Below, piece after piece: positions 1-8,397 of a stretch of 64,000 nt of DNA. Position 1 is the stretch's first letter, and every line of letters starts with the position of its first letter. Made by a program: the position numbers and the translations under genes. The stretch comes from an uncultured Eubacteriales bacterium (lineage in GTDB: Bacteria; Bacillota; Clostridia; Oscillospirales; Acutalibacteraceae). The notes beneath the pieces are model-generated. The model was not told where the DNA came from and searched no databases. It saw only the letters and a list, made by a program, of their open reading frames with translations. Where the stretch lies: the NCBI GenBank assembly GCA_934541115.1, contig CAKTDF010000002.1:124001-188000 (forward strand), given 5' to 3'.

Positions 1-2
1 AA

Positions 3-1805
3 GTGATGATTTATCTTGAAAAATACGGTATGAGCCCATCGGAGTGCCTCAGTGTTTACAAGGCTCTCGGCTCAAATGCCGTTGAAAGAATAACCGAAAA
101 TCCATATTTACTTTGTACCGAGCGAATCGGTCTGAGCTTTTCAAGAGCCGATGAGATTGCAGAAGCTTTTTCAGGAATTAATCCTGTTTATCGCGAAAAG
201 GCAGGTATCATACATATTATCAGTCATAATCTAATGAACGGTCACACCTGCCTTCCGCGAGAAAAGATTATTGAGCCCGCAAGCGCTTTGCTTGAACGAA
301 AAAGCGATGAAATTAACAGAACAATTGACGGTCTAATTAAAGATAAAGATCTTGTTACAGAGAAAATCAACGGAAAAGAGTATCTATTTCTACCGTCAAT
401 GTATTTGGCTGAAAAAAATATTGCCGATAGAATAAAAATAATGCTGCGTTTTCCGCCGCCGCAAGGCAGACCAGTTGAAAATGACATTGATAAAATCGAA
501 GAAAAACAGGGAATAGAATTTGAAGAGCTTCAACGTCTTGCAATCATGACGGCAGTAAAAAAAGGACTGCTTGTTTTGACCGGCGGACCCGGAACGGGAA
601 AAACAACAACCCTTAACGGTATTCTTGAAATGTTTGAAAAAAGGAACTTGCGTGTTCTCCTTGCGGCCCCCACCGGGCGCGCTGCAAAGCGCATGAGCGA
701 AGTTACCGGTCACGAGGCAAAGACTTTGCATAGATTGCTTGAAGTTGTTTGGGGCGAAAATGACAGACAACATTTTTCACGCAATACCGAAAACCCTCTT
801 GAATGTGATGCTGTTATTGTTGACGAACTTTCCATGGTAGACGTTCAGCTTTTTTGGGGATTGCTCGATGCACTGCCTCTCGGCTGTCGTTTGATTATGG
901 TTGGAGACAGTGATCAGCTACCTGCAGTCGGCGCTGGCAATGTTCTTCATGATATTATTGACTCCGGTCTGCTGCCTGTAGTGTCTCTGACAAGAGTCTT
1001 TCGTCAGGCAATGGAAAGCTTAATTGTTACAAACGCCCACAGGATAGTTGGAGGCGAAAATCCGATTATCGACGATAAAGGCAGAGATTTCTTTTTCCTT
1101 TCCCGGGAAAATATCTTTTCCGCCGCATCGACAGTTGTTGATTTATATACATCAAGGCTCCCCAAAGCCTATGGGTATGACAGTGTCAACGATATTCAGA
1201 TAATTTGTCCGTCAAGAAAAGGAGAACTTGGAACAGTTAATCTTAATCGTTCTCTCCAAATGCTGTTGAATCCGCCGTCAAAGGACAAAGATGAGCTTCA
1301 AATTGCAGGGCGTGTTATCCGTGAGGGTGACAAGGTCATGCAAGTTAAAAATAACTATGATATTGTTTGGACAAAAGGAAAAACGACTTCAAGCGGTATT
1401 TTCAACGGAGACATCGGAACTGTTATTGCCGTCAACAATAACAACCGTTTTATGAAAATCCAGTTTGATGATAAAACAGCCATCTACCCGTTCGACAACG
1501 CTAAAGAACTTGAGCATGCCTATGCCGTCACGGTACATAAAAGTCAAGGCTGTGAGTTTGAAGCAGTCATCATGCCTGTTTGCGGTGTGGTCGAGCAGCT
1601 GAAATATAGAAATCTGCTATATACTGCAGTCACCAGAGCAAAGAATCTGATGATAATTGTCGGAAGCAAAAATGAGCTTTACGCAATGGTGGCAAATGAC
1701 AAAAGAACAAGGCGATACACTGCACTTAAGCATTTCTTAACAAAGGATGTTGAAAATGAAGCTGAACACGTTCAAGAGAATCTTTTTTCCGGAGATATGC
1801 AGTAA
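3..1805 (+). CDS. recD2: RecD2-type ATP-dependent DNA helicase, 5' end cut by window
   Basis: Superfamily 1B 5'-3' DNA helicase of the RecD2/YrrC type, acting in DNA repair and recombination without RecBC. The reading frame is open to the window edge, so the N-terminal oligonucleotide-binding part is missing; 600 residues are visible against roughly 740 for the family. Seen in order: helix-hairpin-helix region (residues 1-100), Walker A GGPGTGKTTT near residue 194, Walker B region ending VDELSMVD, GDSDQLPAVGAGN, and the C-terminal UvrD-like motifs YAVTVHKSQGCEFE and LLYTAVTRAKN. The last 50 bases overlap comF, so the two are probably cotranscribed, as in other Clostridia. Confidence 0.93.
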   Translation: MMIYLEKYGMSPSECLSVYKALGSNAVERITENPYLLCTERIGLSFSRADEIAEAFSGINPVYREKAGIIHIISHNLMNGHTCLPREKIIEPASALLERKSDEINRTIDGLIKDKDLVTEKINGKEYLFLPSMYLAEKNIADRIKIMLRFPPPQGRPVENDIDKIEEKQGIEFEELQRLAIMTAVKKGLLVLTGGPGTGKTTTLNGILEMFEKRNLRVLLAAPTGRAAKRMSEVTGHEAKTLHRLLEVVWGENDRQHFSRNTENPLECDAVIVDELSMVDVQLFWGLLDALPLGCRLIMVGDSDQLPAVGAGNVLHDIIDSGLLPVVSLTRVFRQAMESLIVTNAHRIVGGENPIIDDKGRDFFFLSRENIFSAASTVVDLYTSRLPKAYGYDSVNDIQIICPSRKGELGTVNLNRSLQMLLNPPSKDKDELQIAGRVIREGDKVMQVKNNYDIVWTKGKTTSSGIFNGDIGTVIAVNNNNRFMKIQFDDKTAIYPFDNAKELEHAYAVTVHKSQGCEFEAVIMPVCGVVEQLKYRNLLYTAVTRAKNLMIIVGSKNELYAMVANDKRTRRYTALKHFLTKDVENEAEHVQENLFSGDMQ

Positions 1806-2481
1806 TTGCGGAGACATTATCCCGATCGGTCGTTCGATTTGTTCCTGCGGATTTCGTATGCTGCCGAGAATAAGTGATGATTTTTGTGAACACTGCGGTT
1901 CTGAAATTGACAATTGTTCCTGCGGTTACAACGGTTCGGTCTATCTTCCTCATATTACGGCTCCGTTTCTTTACAGTGATGAAATAAAAGAGAGTCTCCA
2001 TAATTTGAAATTTCATCAAAAACCAAAAGAAGCTGATTTCCTTGCCCATGAGATGAGTATGAGGTTCGTTTCGGTTTATCCGAATGTTTTGCCGGACTAT
2101 GTGTGTGCAGTGCCGATGACTGAAGCAAAAAGAAAAAAGCGAGGCTATAATCAAAGCGAGCTGCTTGCAAAGCAAATCAGTGAGGAATTATTCATCGATT
2201 ATGCCGAACTTATCTTCAAGATTAAAGATACACTGAACCAACACAATCTTTCAAAACAGGACAGGCTCGGCAACCTCAAGTCTGCATTTTCGGCAAACAG
2301 TTTAATCGATTTGAACGGAAAAACTATTTTGCTGTGTGATGATATTAAAACGACCGGCACCACACTTAGAGAGTGTGCCAATGTTCTCACATCGGCAGGA
2401 GCAAAAGATGTCTATAGTCTTTGTGCCGCAGTGACCGACTATTTTGTACCAATCACATGGAAACTTGACAAAAACCGATAA
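1756..2481 (+). CDS. comF: ComF family phosphoribosyltransferase-like protein
   Basis: ComFC-like competence/DNA-uptake accessory protein. The N-terminus carries paired cysteines (CSNCG, CSCG, CEHCG, CSCG) that should bind zinc, and the C-terminus has the PRPP-binding loop ILLCDDIKTTGTTLRE of type I phosphoribosyltransferases. An ATG also lies at 1747, but it directly abuts the AAAGG ribosome binding site (1742-1746); the ATG at 1756 has a 9-base spacing and is preferred. It lies inside the end of the upstream helicase gene. The enzymatic activity of the family is unproven; the role in DNA uptake is inferred from ComF of naturally competent bacteria. Confidence 0.88.
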   Translation: MKLNTFKRIFFPEICSNCGDIIPIGRSICSCGFRMLPRISDDFCEHCGSEIDNCSCGYNGSVYLPHITAPFLYSDEIKESLHNLKFHQKPKEADFLAHEMSMRFVSVYPNVLPDYVCAVPMTEAKRKKRGYNQSELLAKQISEELFIDYAELIFKIKDTLNQHNLSKQDRLGNLKSAFSANSLIDLNGKTILLCDDIKTTGTTLRECANVLTSAGAKDVYSLCAAVTDYFVPITWKLDKNR

Positions 2482-2518
2482 TACGTATAAAATTCAATCT
2501 ATGATTGGGGGTGTTTAA

Positions 2519-3538
2519 ATGACAGGGTATAATATTGCAGTTGATCTTGGAACAAGCACAATAACCGTATTTGTTGCCGGCAGAGGGATTGTATATAAAC
2601 AGGCAAATGCAGTCACCATTGACAAGGCCACCGGAGAAATGGTCGCATACGGAGACAGTGCTTTTGAAATGCTCGAAAAGACTCCGGATACACTTCAATG
2701 TATTTTACCCATGCGTTCAGGCGTTGTCTCCCATTTTAACCTCCTTAGCGACATGATAGAAAAAATAATCACAAAAGTATGTAAGAGTAATATTTTCAGA
2801 CCGAATATTATTATTAATATACCGATAGGGTTGACTTTGCCGGAAAAACGCACTCTCATTTCAATGATATCCTCCGGTTGCGCTGCAAAGGTCTGTTTGA
2901 TTGAATCTCCTATCGCAGCCGCATTAGGCGCAGGAATCGCAATTGAAGCGCCGCATGGCGTTATGATAGTAGACATCGGTGCAGGAACAACAGATATTTC
3001 TGTTATAACAATGAAGACAGCTGCTCACTTCAAAACTCTGCGGTTCGGCGGAAATGACATTGGCGAAGCAATTTGTCAGTATGTTAAAAAAGAGCAAGGC
3101 TATGACATCGGGCTGCGTACGGCGGAAAAAATCAAAAAAACTTTGGGCTACGCATCATTGCCGGAAGAGGAGCTTGAGCTTTCAGTACCGGGCAAGGAGC
3201 ACGTAACACATATTCCCCTGCTGTTTTCAATTACCTCAACGGAGATTTACGAGGCTCTTAAGGATAGCGTGAGTCTTATTGCATCAAGCATTCTTGAAGT
3301 ACTTGAAGAAACTCCGCCGGAGCTTTATTCTGATATCTGTTCCGAGGGGATAATTCTTACCGGAGGCGGTGCAAAACTGCGCGGTCTTTCACAAGCTCTG
3401 ACCGATATGCTAAAAATACCTGTCAGCCTTTCGGCAGACAGCGAAAACTGCGCCGCAAAGGGTGCAGGTCAAGCCTTAAAAAACATTAAAGAATATGAGG
3501 ATCTCGGTTTGGTATTCAGAATCCGTGAAGACATGTAG
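2519..3538 (+). CDS. MreB/Mbl-like bacterial actin
   Basis: Cytoskeletal actin homologue that forms membrane-associated filaments guiding sidewall peptidoglycan synthesis. Visible nucleotide-binding elements are phosphate loop 1 (VDLGTSTITVFV, residues 9-20), phosphate loop 2 (VDIGAGTTDISVI) and the adenosine motif ILTGGGAKLRGL; 339 residues is the normal length. Ribosome binding site GGGGGTG lies 5 bases before the ATG. mreC and mreD do not follow, so this is a stand-alone paralogue (Mbl- or MreBH-like) rather than the mreBCD copy. A strong hairpin follows it. Which paralogue it is cannot be told from the sequence alone. Confidence 0.9.
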   Translation: MTGYNIAVDLGTSTITVFVAGRGIVYKQANAVTIDKATGEMVAYGDSAFEMLEKTPDTLQCILPMRSGVVSHFNLLSDMIEKIITKVCKSNIFRPNIIINIPIGLTLPEKRTLISMISSGCAAKVCLIESPIAAALGAGIAIEAPHGVMIVDIGAGTTDISVITMKTAAHFKTLRFGGNDIGEAICQYVKKEQGYDIGLRTAEKIKKTLGYASLPEEELELSVPGKEHVTHIPLLFSITSTEIYEALKDSVSLIASSILEVLEETPPELYSDICSEGIILTGGGAKLRGLSQALTDMLKIPVSLSADSENCAAKGAGQALKNIKEYEDLGLVFRIREDM

Positions 3539-3568
3539 TGTCATGTAAAAGTTAATACAAGCCAAATT

Positions 3569-3612
3569 GAGCAACCCTTCGGAAATAATAAGTTCCGGAG
3601 GGTTGCTCTTTG
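3569..3612 (+). terminator. Rho-independent terminator after mreB-like gene
   Basis: 16-bp stem GAGCAACCCTTCGGAA paired with TTCCGGAGGGTTGCTC (one G-U), 8-base loop, followed by a short T-rich tail. It lies between the plus-strand mreB-like gene and the convergent yetF gene. Confidence 0.8.
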
Positions 3613-3619
3613 TAATAGA

Positions 3620-4327
3620 TTATATTCCTATACTGTTCTTGCCTTGCTTGTCTATCTTTTCAAAAACAGTGATTTTTCCGCTTTCATCGCAGCTTGCCAA
3701 AAGTATTTTGCTGTAATCGGTGTAATTCTGATTTTTCAATCGGTCTTTGAGCCATTTTCTGTCCTTTTCTATTGCATTAAGGCTTTTATCTATTACTTTT
3801 CCATCAATAATAACATTGGCAACCAGAGCATCCTGCTTGACACTGATTTTCATATCCTTAGGTGTGACAGGTCTGTCTTGCGACACCGGCAGGAAACTGA
3901 CACGACCGTTTGGTTCAAGTATTGCAGTATCTATTTGCGTAATATCGAAGTATCCGTTGTTGCGGCATTTCATCAAAAATTCGTTGATATCAAGTCGTGA
4001 CTTTCTAAACCCTTCATAATATAAACGTCCGTTTTTCATGAGTAAAGTGGGATTACCGATAAATAGCTTTCGCATAGACATAGATTTATCTGTCAGAAGT
4101 GCAACAAGAATTGAAAAAATGCCGTATATAATCATTGCAATTGATATTGGAATAACTTCACCGTTTTCACATGTTGCAAGCTCAGCTGCTATTGAACCTA
4201 TGGTTATTCCGTTGATATAGTCAAACAAACTGAGCTCTGATAGTTGTCGGTAGCCGATAAGACGTGTAATTATAAACAAAAGAACCACAGACAAAACGGT
4301 TGTCAAAACTACTTTTAAATACTGCAT
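3620..4327 (-). CDS. YetF/DUF421 family membrane protein
   Basis: Three hydrophobic helices fill residues 1-80 (RLIGYRQLSELSLFDYINGI is the conserved segment), followed by the soluble C-terminal domain of DUF421 proteins (about residues 85-220). Relatives such as YetF and YdfS occur in spore-formers and some are linked to spore membranes, but their biochemistry is unsettled. Ribosome binding site GGGGAG is 7 bases before the ATG. Stand-alone gene, divergent from plsY; its start and that of plsY share a 94-bp AT-rich intergenic region. Confidence 0.82.
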   Translation of the reverse strand: MQYLKVVLTTVLSVVLLFIITRLIGYRQLSELSLFDYINGITIGSIAAELATCENGEVIPISIAMIIYGIFSILVALLTDKSMSMRKLFIGNPTLLMKNGRLYYEGFRKSRLDINEFLMKCRNNGYFDITQIDTAILEPNGRVSFLPVSQDRPVTPKDMKISVKQDALVANVIIDGKVIDKSLNAIEKDRKWLKDRLKNQNYTDYSKILLASCDESGKITVFEKIDKQGKNSIGI

Positions 4328-4421
4328 AAAACACTCCCCTTTTTTAGTATTTTCTTTTTATACCTTTGTTTTATGCATGAATATTTTGAGTGTGGCAGAA
4401 AAAAATATTTCCGGTGATATT

Positions 4422-5009
4422 ATGAAATTGTTATTCTGTGTTTTGATCGGTTATGCCTTTGGATGCGTGCAAACTTCGTATATTCTTATCAAACGTATTG
4501 CAAATGAGGACATACGTTCAAAGGGCTCGGGAAATGCGGGTACTATGAACACTCTTCTTTCGTTTGGAAAAACGCCCGGTGTAATAGTATTATTCAGTGA
4601 TATTTTAAAGACAATGATTCCATGCATATTGTGCGCGCGCATCTTTACCGGTATTGAGTTCAACACGGCAATATCATTTTGCGCACTCGGAGTTTTTGTT
4701 GGTCATTGCTTTCCATTCTGGCTTGGTTTCCGTGGCGGGAAGGGCGTTGCCATTGCAATAGCATTTTCCTTTATACTTGATATTCGTGTTTTTCTGATTT
4801 CGACATTCATTGCCGGAATATTCGGTCTTATGCTCCGTTCTGCGACATACAGTTCTTACACCTTTGCAATAATGCTTTTCGTTTGTGCGGCAAGCTTTGG
4901 ATATAGCGGTTCTGTTCTCGTTTGTATTTTAATTGAGAGTTTGCTGATGATTTATTTACACATCAGATATAATTCTGTATACAAATACAAATCGCACAGC
5001 AAGTCATAG
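4422..5009 (+). CDS. plsY: Acyl-phosphate:glycerol-3-phosphate acyltransferase PlsY
   Basis: Integral membrane enzyme that transfers the acyl group of acyl-phosphate to glycerol-3-phosphate, the first step of phospholipid synthesis. The PlsY signatures are visible: KGSGNAGTMN (phosphate-binding loop) and GHCFPFWLGFRGGKGVA. Several membrane helices fill the rest. The reading frame extends to an ATG at 4377, but the ATG at 4422 with GGTGAT upstream gives the normal PlsY N-terminus (KLLFCVLIGYAFGC). An imperfect hairpin (4993-5021) overlaps the stop codon and may act as a weak terminator against the convergent gene. Confidence 0.92.
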   Translation: MKLLFCVLIGYAFGCVQTSYILIKRIANEDIRSKGSGNAGTMNTLLSFGKTPGVIVLFSDILKTMIPCILCARIFTGIEFNTAISFCALGVFVGHCFPFWLGFRGGKGVAIAIAFSFILDIRVFLISTFIAGIFGLMLRSATYSSYTFAIMLFVCAASFGYSGSVLVCILIESLLMIYLHIRYNSVYKYKSHSKS

Positions 5010-5034
5010 AATTGCCGTGCGTCGATAATACTAT

Positions 5035-5964
5035 TCAGTTTTCTTCAAGAACGCCTAAATTGACTTTGTCCATAGACTTTATAAGGTCATAAACAAAACG
5101 GCAAACCGGCAACTCAACGCCAATCTCTGCACCCATTTTTAATGCCTCGCCCATGAACATTTCAATTTCCGTCGGTCTTTTTGCCTTAATGTCTTGAACC
5201 ATGCTGCACATTCCATCGGGTGCATAGTTGTCAAACAAACCGATAATTTCATCAATGTCGCTTTCTTTGAGTGGTACACCGAGACGATTACCCAAATGCA
5301 TTATTTCAGTCATTACGCAACGCATTGCATCACATGCTTCCGGAATTTTTTGAAACCAGCTATGCTGACCGCGAAAAATGGCTTCAACAGTATTGCAGGC
5401 GGAATTCATCATGTACTTTTTCCAAATCTCAAAGTGTATATCAGTACTGATTTCAGCTGTCACTATGTGACTGAAAAGGTTGCGGATATCTTCAAGTCCC
5501 GAGTTTACGCTCCCGTCTTTTTCACCGATGACAATATGTCCGACAGGTTTGAAATCAACAATGTTACCGCACTTTTTTGAATTGACCTTGCTCATGCTGT
5601 ATATGACATGACCGCACTTAAGCTTTTTTGCAATGATGTCTTCGCTGGAAAGACCGTTTATCATACTGAGAACAAGTGTCTTTTCGCCGACTTCTTCAAT
5701 GATATCAGGAATAACCTCATCAAGATTATAGAACTTAACGGCAACAACCAAAAGATCCGGCGCTGTGTTTTCCTCGCCGGGCGCCTTAACATGTAGGTTA
5801 TAGTGTTCACCGTTGATTGTTATTCCGTCTTTTTTTAACCGTTTTGCTCTTTCGCCTTTTGCAATTACCCTTACGTTCTCCGAAGACAACGTTTTTCTTG
5901 CCGCGCAATAGGCAACACTTCCTTCTGCGCCGAGTCCGATAATACTTACAGTTCTGATAGCCAT
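5035..5964 (-). CDS. panE: 2-dehydropantoate 2-reductase family protein
   Basis: NADPH-dependent reductase of the ApbA/PanE family; the reference reaction reduces ketopantoate to pantoate in coenzyme A synthesis. The Rossmann motif is GLGAEGSVA (residues 11-19), followed by VAVKFYNLDEV. The catalytic region is WKKYMMNSACN, carrying the family lysine and Asn. Length (309) is normal. No other pan genes are nearby, and this family also contains other 2-ketoacid reductases, so pantoate specificity is inference. Ribosome binding site AGAGGT precedes the ATG. Confidence 0.8.
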   Translation of the reverse strand: MAIRTVSIIGLGAEGSVAYCAARKTLSSENVRVIAKGERAKRLKKDGITINGEHYNLHVKAPGEENTAPDLLVVAVKFYNLDEVIPDIIEEVGEKTLVLSMINGLSSEDIIAKKLKCGHVIYSMSKVNSKKCGNIVDFKPVGHIVIGEKDGSVNSGLEDIRNLFSHIVTAEISTDIHFEIWKKYMMNSACNTVEAIFRGQHSWFQKIPEACDAMRCVMTEIMHLGNRLGVPLKESDIDEIIGLFDNYAPDGMCSMVQDIKAKRPTEIEMFMGEALKMGAEIGVELPVCRFVYDLIKSMDKVNLGVLEEN

Positions 5965-5991
5965 AGATTTACCTCTTTCTGTGCAACGGGT

Positions 5992-6021
5992 ATTATACTA
6001 TTTTGGAGAGGGATAAATCAA
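5992..6021 (-). promoter_or_regulatory. SigA-type promoter of the panE-like gene
   Basis: On the minus strand TTGATT and TATAAT are separated by 18 bases, about 30 bases upstream of the start codon. Confidence 0.6.
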
Positions 6022-6074
6022 TGGCAATATTTATATAACAAAGTGTTCTAAACCTAAAATAAACTATATCAGAT

Positions 6075-6902
6075 TTACAAAACAGTAACCGGTATGCTTA
6101 TCTCTGTCACAAATTTTTCGGTGTCATTTGTTATACCGTAGTCAATAATTGTAATTTCTCTTGAAAATCCGGAAATTTTGAGGTTATGAGTTTCAATATA
6201 ATCAAGCAATTTTTCATATCGCTGCGGAGCTTCAACATGACTGCCGCAAAAACGCAGTATTACGCAGTTAGTTTCCGTGAGTCTCTCAATCTTCCCTTCA
6301 AAAATATCCTCTTCATCGAGCAAAAGAAAAACTCCGTCATAACAATCAAAATTCCGTTTATTTAAGTGTTCGGCAGAAATCCCTACGCCTACTTTTCCAA
6401 GGAAAATCATCGCATTGGTCTGTTCTTTAGCAAGTTTGATTGTTGGCTCCTCCATGTCATAATAGCCATCTATGCTAAGTCTTTCGTCAATCCAAAAGAT
6501 TTTGAAAGCCGGGCTCTTTTGAAATACTATTTCATCAAGTTTTGATTCACGTGCCTCGCGAAGTCTGTGCAGCCTGTTATCAATTTTTCTCTGTGTTTTT
6601 TCAAGCTCGCGCAGTTTTTCAGCAACAACTGCTTTTTGCTTAATTAGTTTTTCTTCGATTTTTTCAACATCTCGGTTCTTTAAAAAGTCGGAGATCTCAG
6701 ACAGCGGCATATCAAGATTGCGCAGGTATCTGATTGAATTAAACACTTCAAATTGCCTGATACTAAAATATCTGTACCCTGTTTGCGGATCGATATATTC
6801 CGGTTTAACAAGCCCTATGTCCTCATAATGACGAATGCTGCTTACACTAATATGAAACAGCTTTGAAATTTCACCGATTTGAAACAGCTTCAGCTTATCC
6901 AT
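6075..6902 (-). CDS. MerR family transcriptional regulator with effector-binding domain
   Basis: N-terminal winged helix of the MerR family (LFQIGEISKLFHISVSSIRH, then PQTGYRYF, residues 6-55), a coiled coil at about 75-125, and a C-terminal GyrI/BmrR-like ligand pocket. This architecture is that of multidrug-sensing activators such as BmrR and BltR. The gene follows the MATE pump; the pump's stop codon lies 13 bases inside this frame, so they are translationally coupled. The ATG at 6902 is chosen over an alternative TTG at 6908. It very probably acts on the dyad-containing promoter at 8311-8341, controlling both the pump and itself. Confidence 0.88.
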   Translation of the reverse strand: MDKLKLFQIGEISKLFHISVSSIRHYEDIGLVKPEYIDPQTGYRYFSIRQFEVFNSIRYLRNLDMPLSEISDFLKNRDVEKIEEKLIKQKAVVAEKLRELEKTQRKIDNRLHRLREARESKLDEIVFQKSPAFKIFWIDERLSIDGYYDMEEPTIKLAKEQTNAMIFLGKVGVGISAEHLNKRNFDCYDGVFLLLDEEDIFEGKIERLTETNCVILRFCGSHVEAPQRYEKLLDYIETHNLKISGFSREITIIDYGITNDTEKFVTEISIPVTVL

Positions 6903-8248
6903 ATGCAATTTAACCTCTCTTTTTTCTTATCCTTTTTAAGTATAATGCAGAGTGCTGCAATACAAATGACACTCGAAAGGAGAGAACCTGCTGCCGAAGC
7001 AAGACCCATCGGAAAAAGTGTATCCGGAAACATTTTTGAAGCAAGAAAAGCACCGGGAACACGTGCAAAAATAATGGAAATAACATTGTGCATAAATGAA
7101 AGCTGAGAATTTCCGCAGGCACAAAAATAACCGCTGAAGCTGAATTGTATCCCGGCAAAAACGCAATCAAAAATATAACTGCGCAAATACTGACCGCCCG
7201 CTATTATTGCTGCTTGGTCCGGTGTAAAAAGTCCGACTATCTGCTCGGAGAATATCTGGACAATGATGCAGACAACTATTCCAAATCCGACAGAAATCAT
7301 ACAAGCATATTTGAGCGTCTGAAGTGCACGTTCCTTTTTCCCAGCGCCGATGTTTTGTGCACCGAGTGCCGAAACGGTTGACAGCATCGATGACGGTACA
7401 AGGAATAAAAATCCGATAACTTTTTCAACGATGCCCACAGCAGCGGAATCGGTAAGACTGCGATTGTTGGCAATTATTGTGATTATTACAAATGAAATTT
7501 GTATAAAGCCATCTTGAAGTGCAACCGGAATACCGATTTTTAACAGCTTTGAAACCACAGGTTTATTTGGCTTTAAACCCGAACGGGATATGCTGATCAT
7601 TTTACGCTTGACTATAACTGTAAGGGATATTATAACGCTGACTGCCTGTGAAATAGTTGTTCCGAGTGCAGCACCTGCAGGTCCCATATGCAAAGCACCC
7701 ATAAACAGATAGTCAAGTCCGATATTAACGGCGCAAGCAACAGCAATAAAATACATTGGACTCTTACTGTCGCCCATGCCGCGGAAAATTGAACTGATTA
7801 CGTTGTATGCGGTAATAAACGGTATACCGGCAAAGCATATGGTAAGGTAGATAATCGTTCCGGAAACAGCCTCAGCAGGCGTTGACATTGCGGACACTAT
7901 CGGTTTCACCAATACCAACAAGACTGCCGTTAATGCTGCAGAAACAAGCATAAATAGCGTTACTGTATTACCAACAGCAAAAGATGCCTGCTTTTTATTG
8001 TTTGCACCAATCGCCTGCCCTATGCTCACCGTTGATCCCATTGCCAGTCCGACAAGCATTACCGTCAGCATATGCATAACTTGGCTTCCGATTGAAACCG
8101 CGGTAGTTCCCGAAACATCTGTTTCAAACTGACCGATTATAAACAGATCAGCCATACCATATAGCGTCTGTAAAAAATACGACAGCAAATATGGCAATGA
8201 AAAGAAAACAATGTTTTTGAAAACACTTCCGGTTGTTAAATTCTTCAT
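6890..8248 (-). CDS. MATE family multidrug efflux transporter
   Basis: Twelve hydrophobic segments across about 452 residues and the MATE-type N-terminus (GSVFKNIVFFSLPYLLSYFL, MADLFIIGQF) identify a Na+- or H+-driven exporter of the inner membrane. The two-fold repeat is visible: a second half opens near KLLKIGIPVALQDGF. GTG at 8257 is possible, but the ATG at 8248 is better spaced from GTGGGTG. It is the first gene of a two-gene operon with a MerR regulator, which suggests drug-inducible expression. Substrates cannot be predicted. Confidence 0.9.
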   Translation of the reverse strand: MKNLTTGSVFKNIVFFSLPYLLSYFLQTLYGMADLFIIGQFETDVSGTTAVSIGSQVMHMLTVMLVGLAMGSTVSIGQAIGANNKKQASFAVGNTVTLFMLVSAALTAVLLVLVKPIVSAMSTPAEAVSGTIIYLTICFAGIPFITAYNVISSIFRGMGDSKSPMYFIAVACAVNIGLDYLFMGALHMGPAGAALGTTISQAVSVIISLTVIVKRKMISISRSGLKPNKPVVSKLLKIGIPVALQDGFIQISFVIITIIANNRSLTDSAAVGIVEKVIGFLFLVPSSMLSTVSALGAQNIGAGKKERALQTLKYACMISVGFGIVVCIIVQIFSEQIVGLFTPDQAAIIAGGQYLRSYIFDCVFAGIQFSFSGYFCACGNSQLSFMHNVISIIFARVPGAFLASKMFPDTLFPMGLASAAGSLLSSVICIAALCIILKKDKKKERLNCIWIS

Positions 8249-8310
8249 TTTAATCACCCACTATTTTGCTAAAACGAACAGTATGTTAATTATTATCTTC
8301 ATTGTTAGAT

Positions 8311-8341
8311 ATATTAAACTCTACATCTGTTGTAGAGTCAA
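8311..8341 (-). promoter_or_regulatory. MerR-type promoter/operator with 19-bp spacer
   Basis: Minus strand: -35 TTGACT (8336-8341) and -10 TAATAT (8311-8316) are separated by exactly 19 bases. The spacer is centred on a perfect dyad, ACTCTACA-N5-TGTAGAGT (8318-8338). An overlong spacer with a central palindrome is the hallmark of promoters activated by MerR proteins, which untwist the DNA to realign the two hexamers. It sits about 60 bases upstream of the MATE start. Confidence 0.9.
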
Positions 8342-8351
8342 GCTTTATTGC

Positions 8352-8385
8352 AAAAAAATCCGCAGAAGCTTTTAAGCTGCTGCGG
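8352..8385 (-). terminator. Terminator after the CARF-nuclease gene
   Basis: Minus strand: CCGCAGCAGC and GCTTCTGCGG form a stem (one mismatch), followed by ATTTTTTT. It lies just past the stop codon of the CARF-nuclease gene. Confidence 0.85.
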
Positions 8386-8397
8386 TAAACGAAGAAA

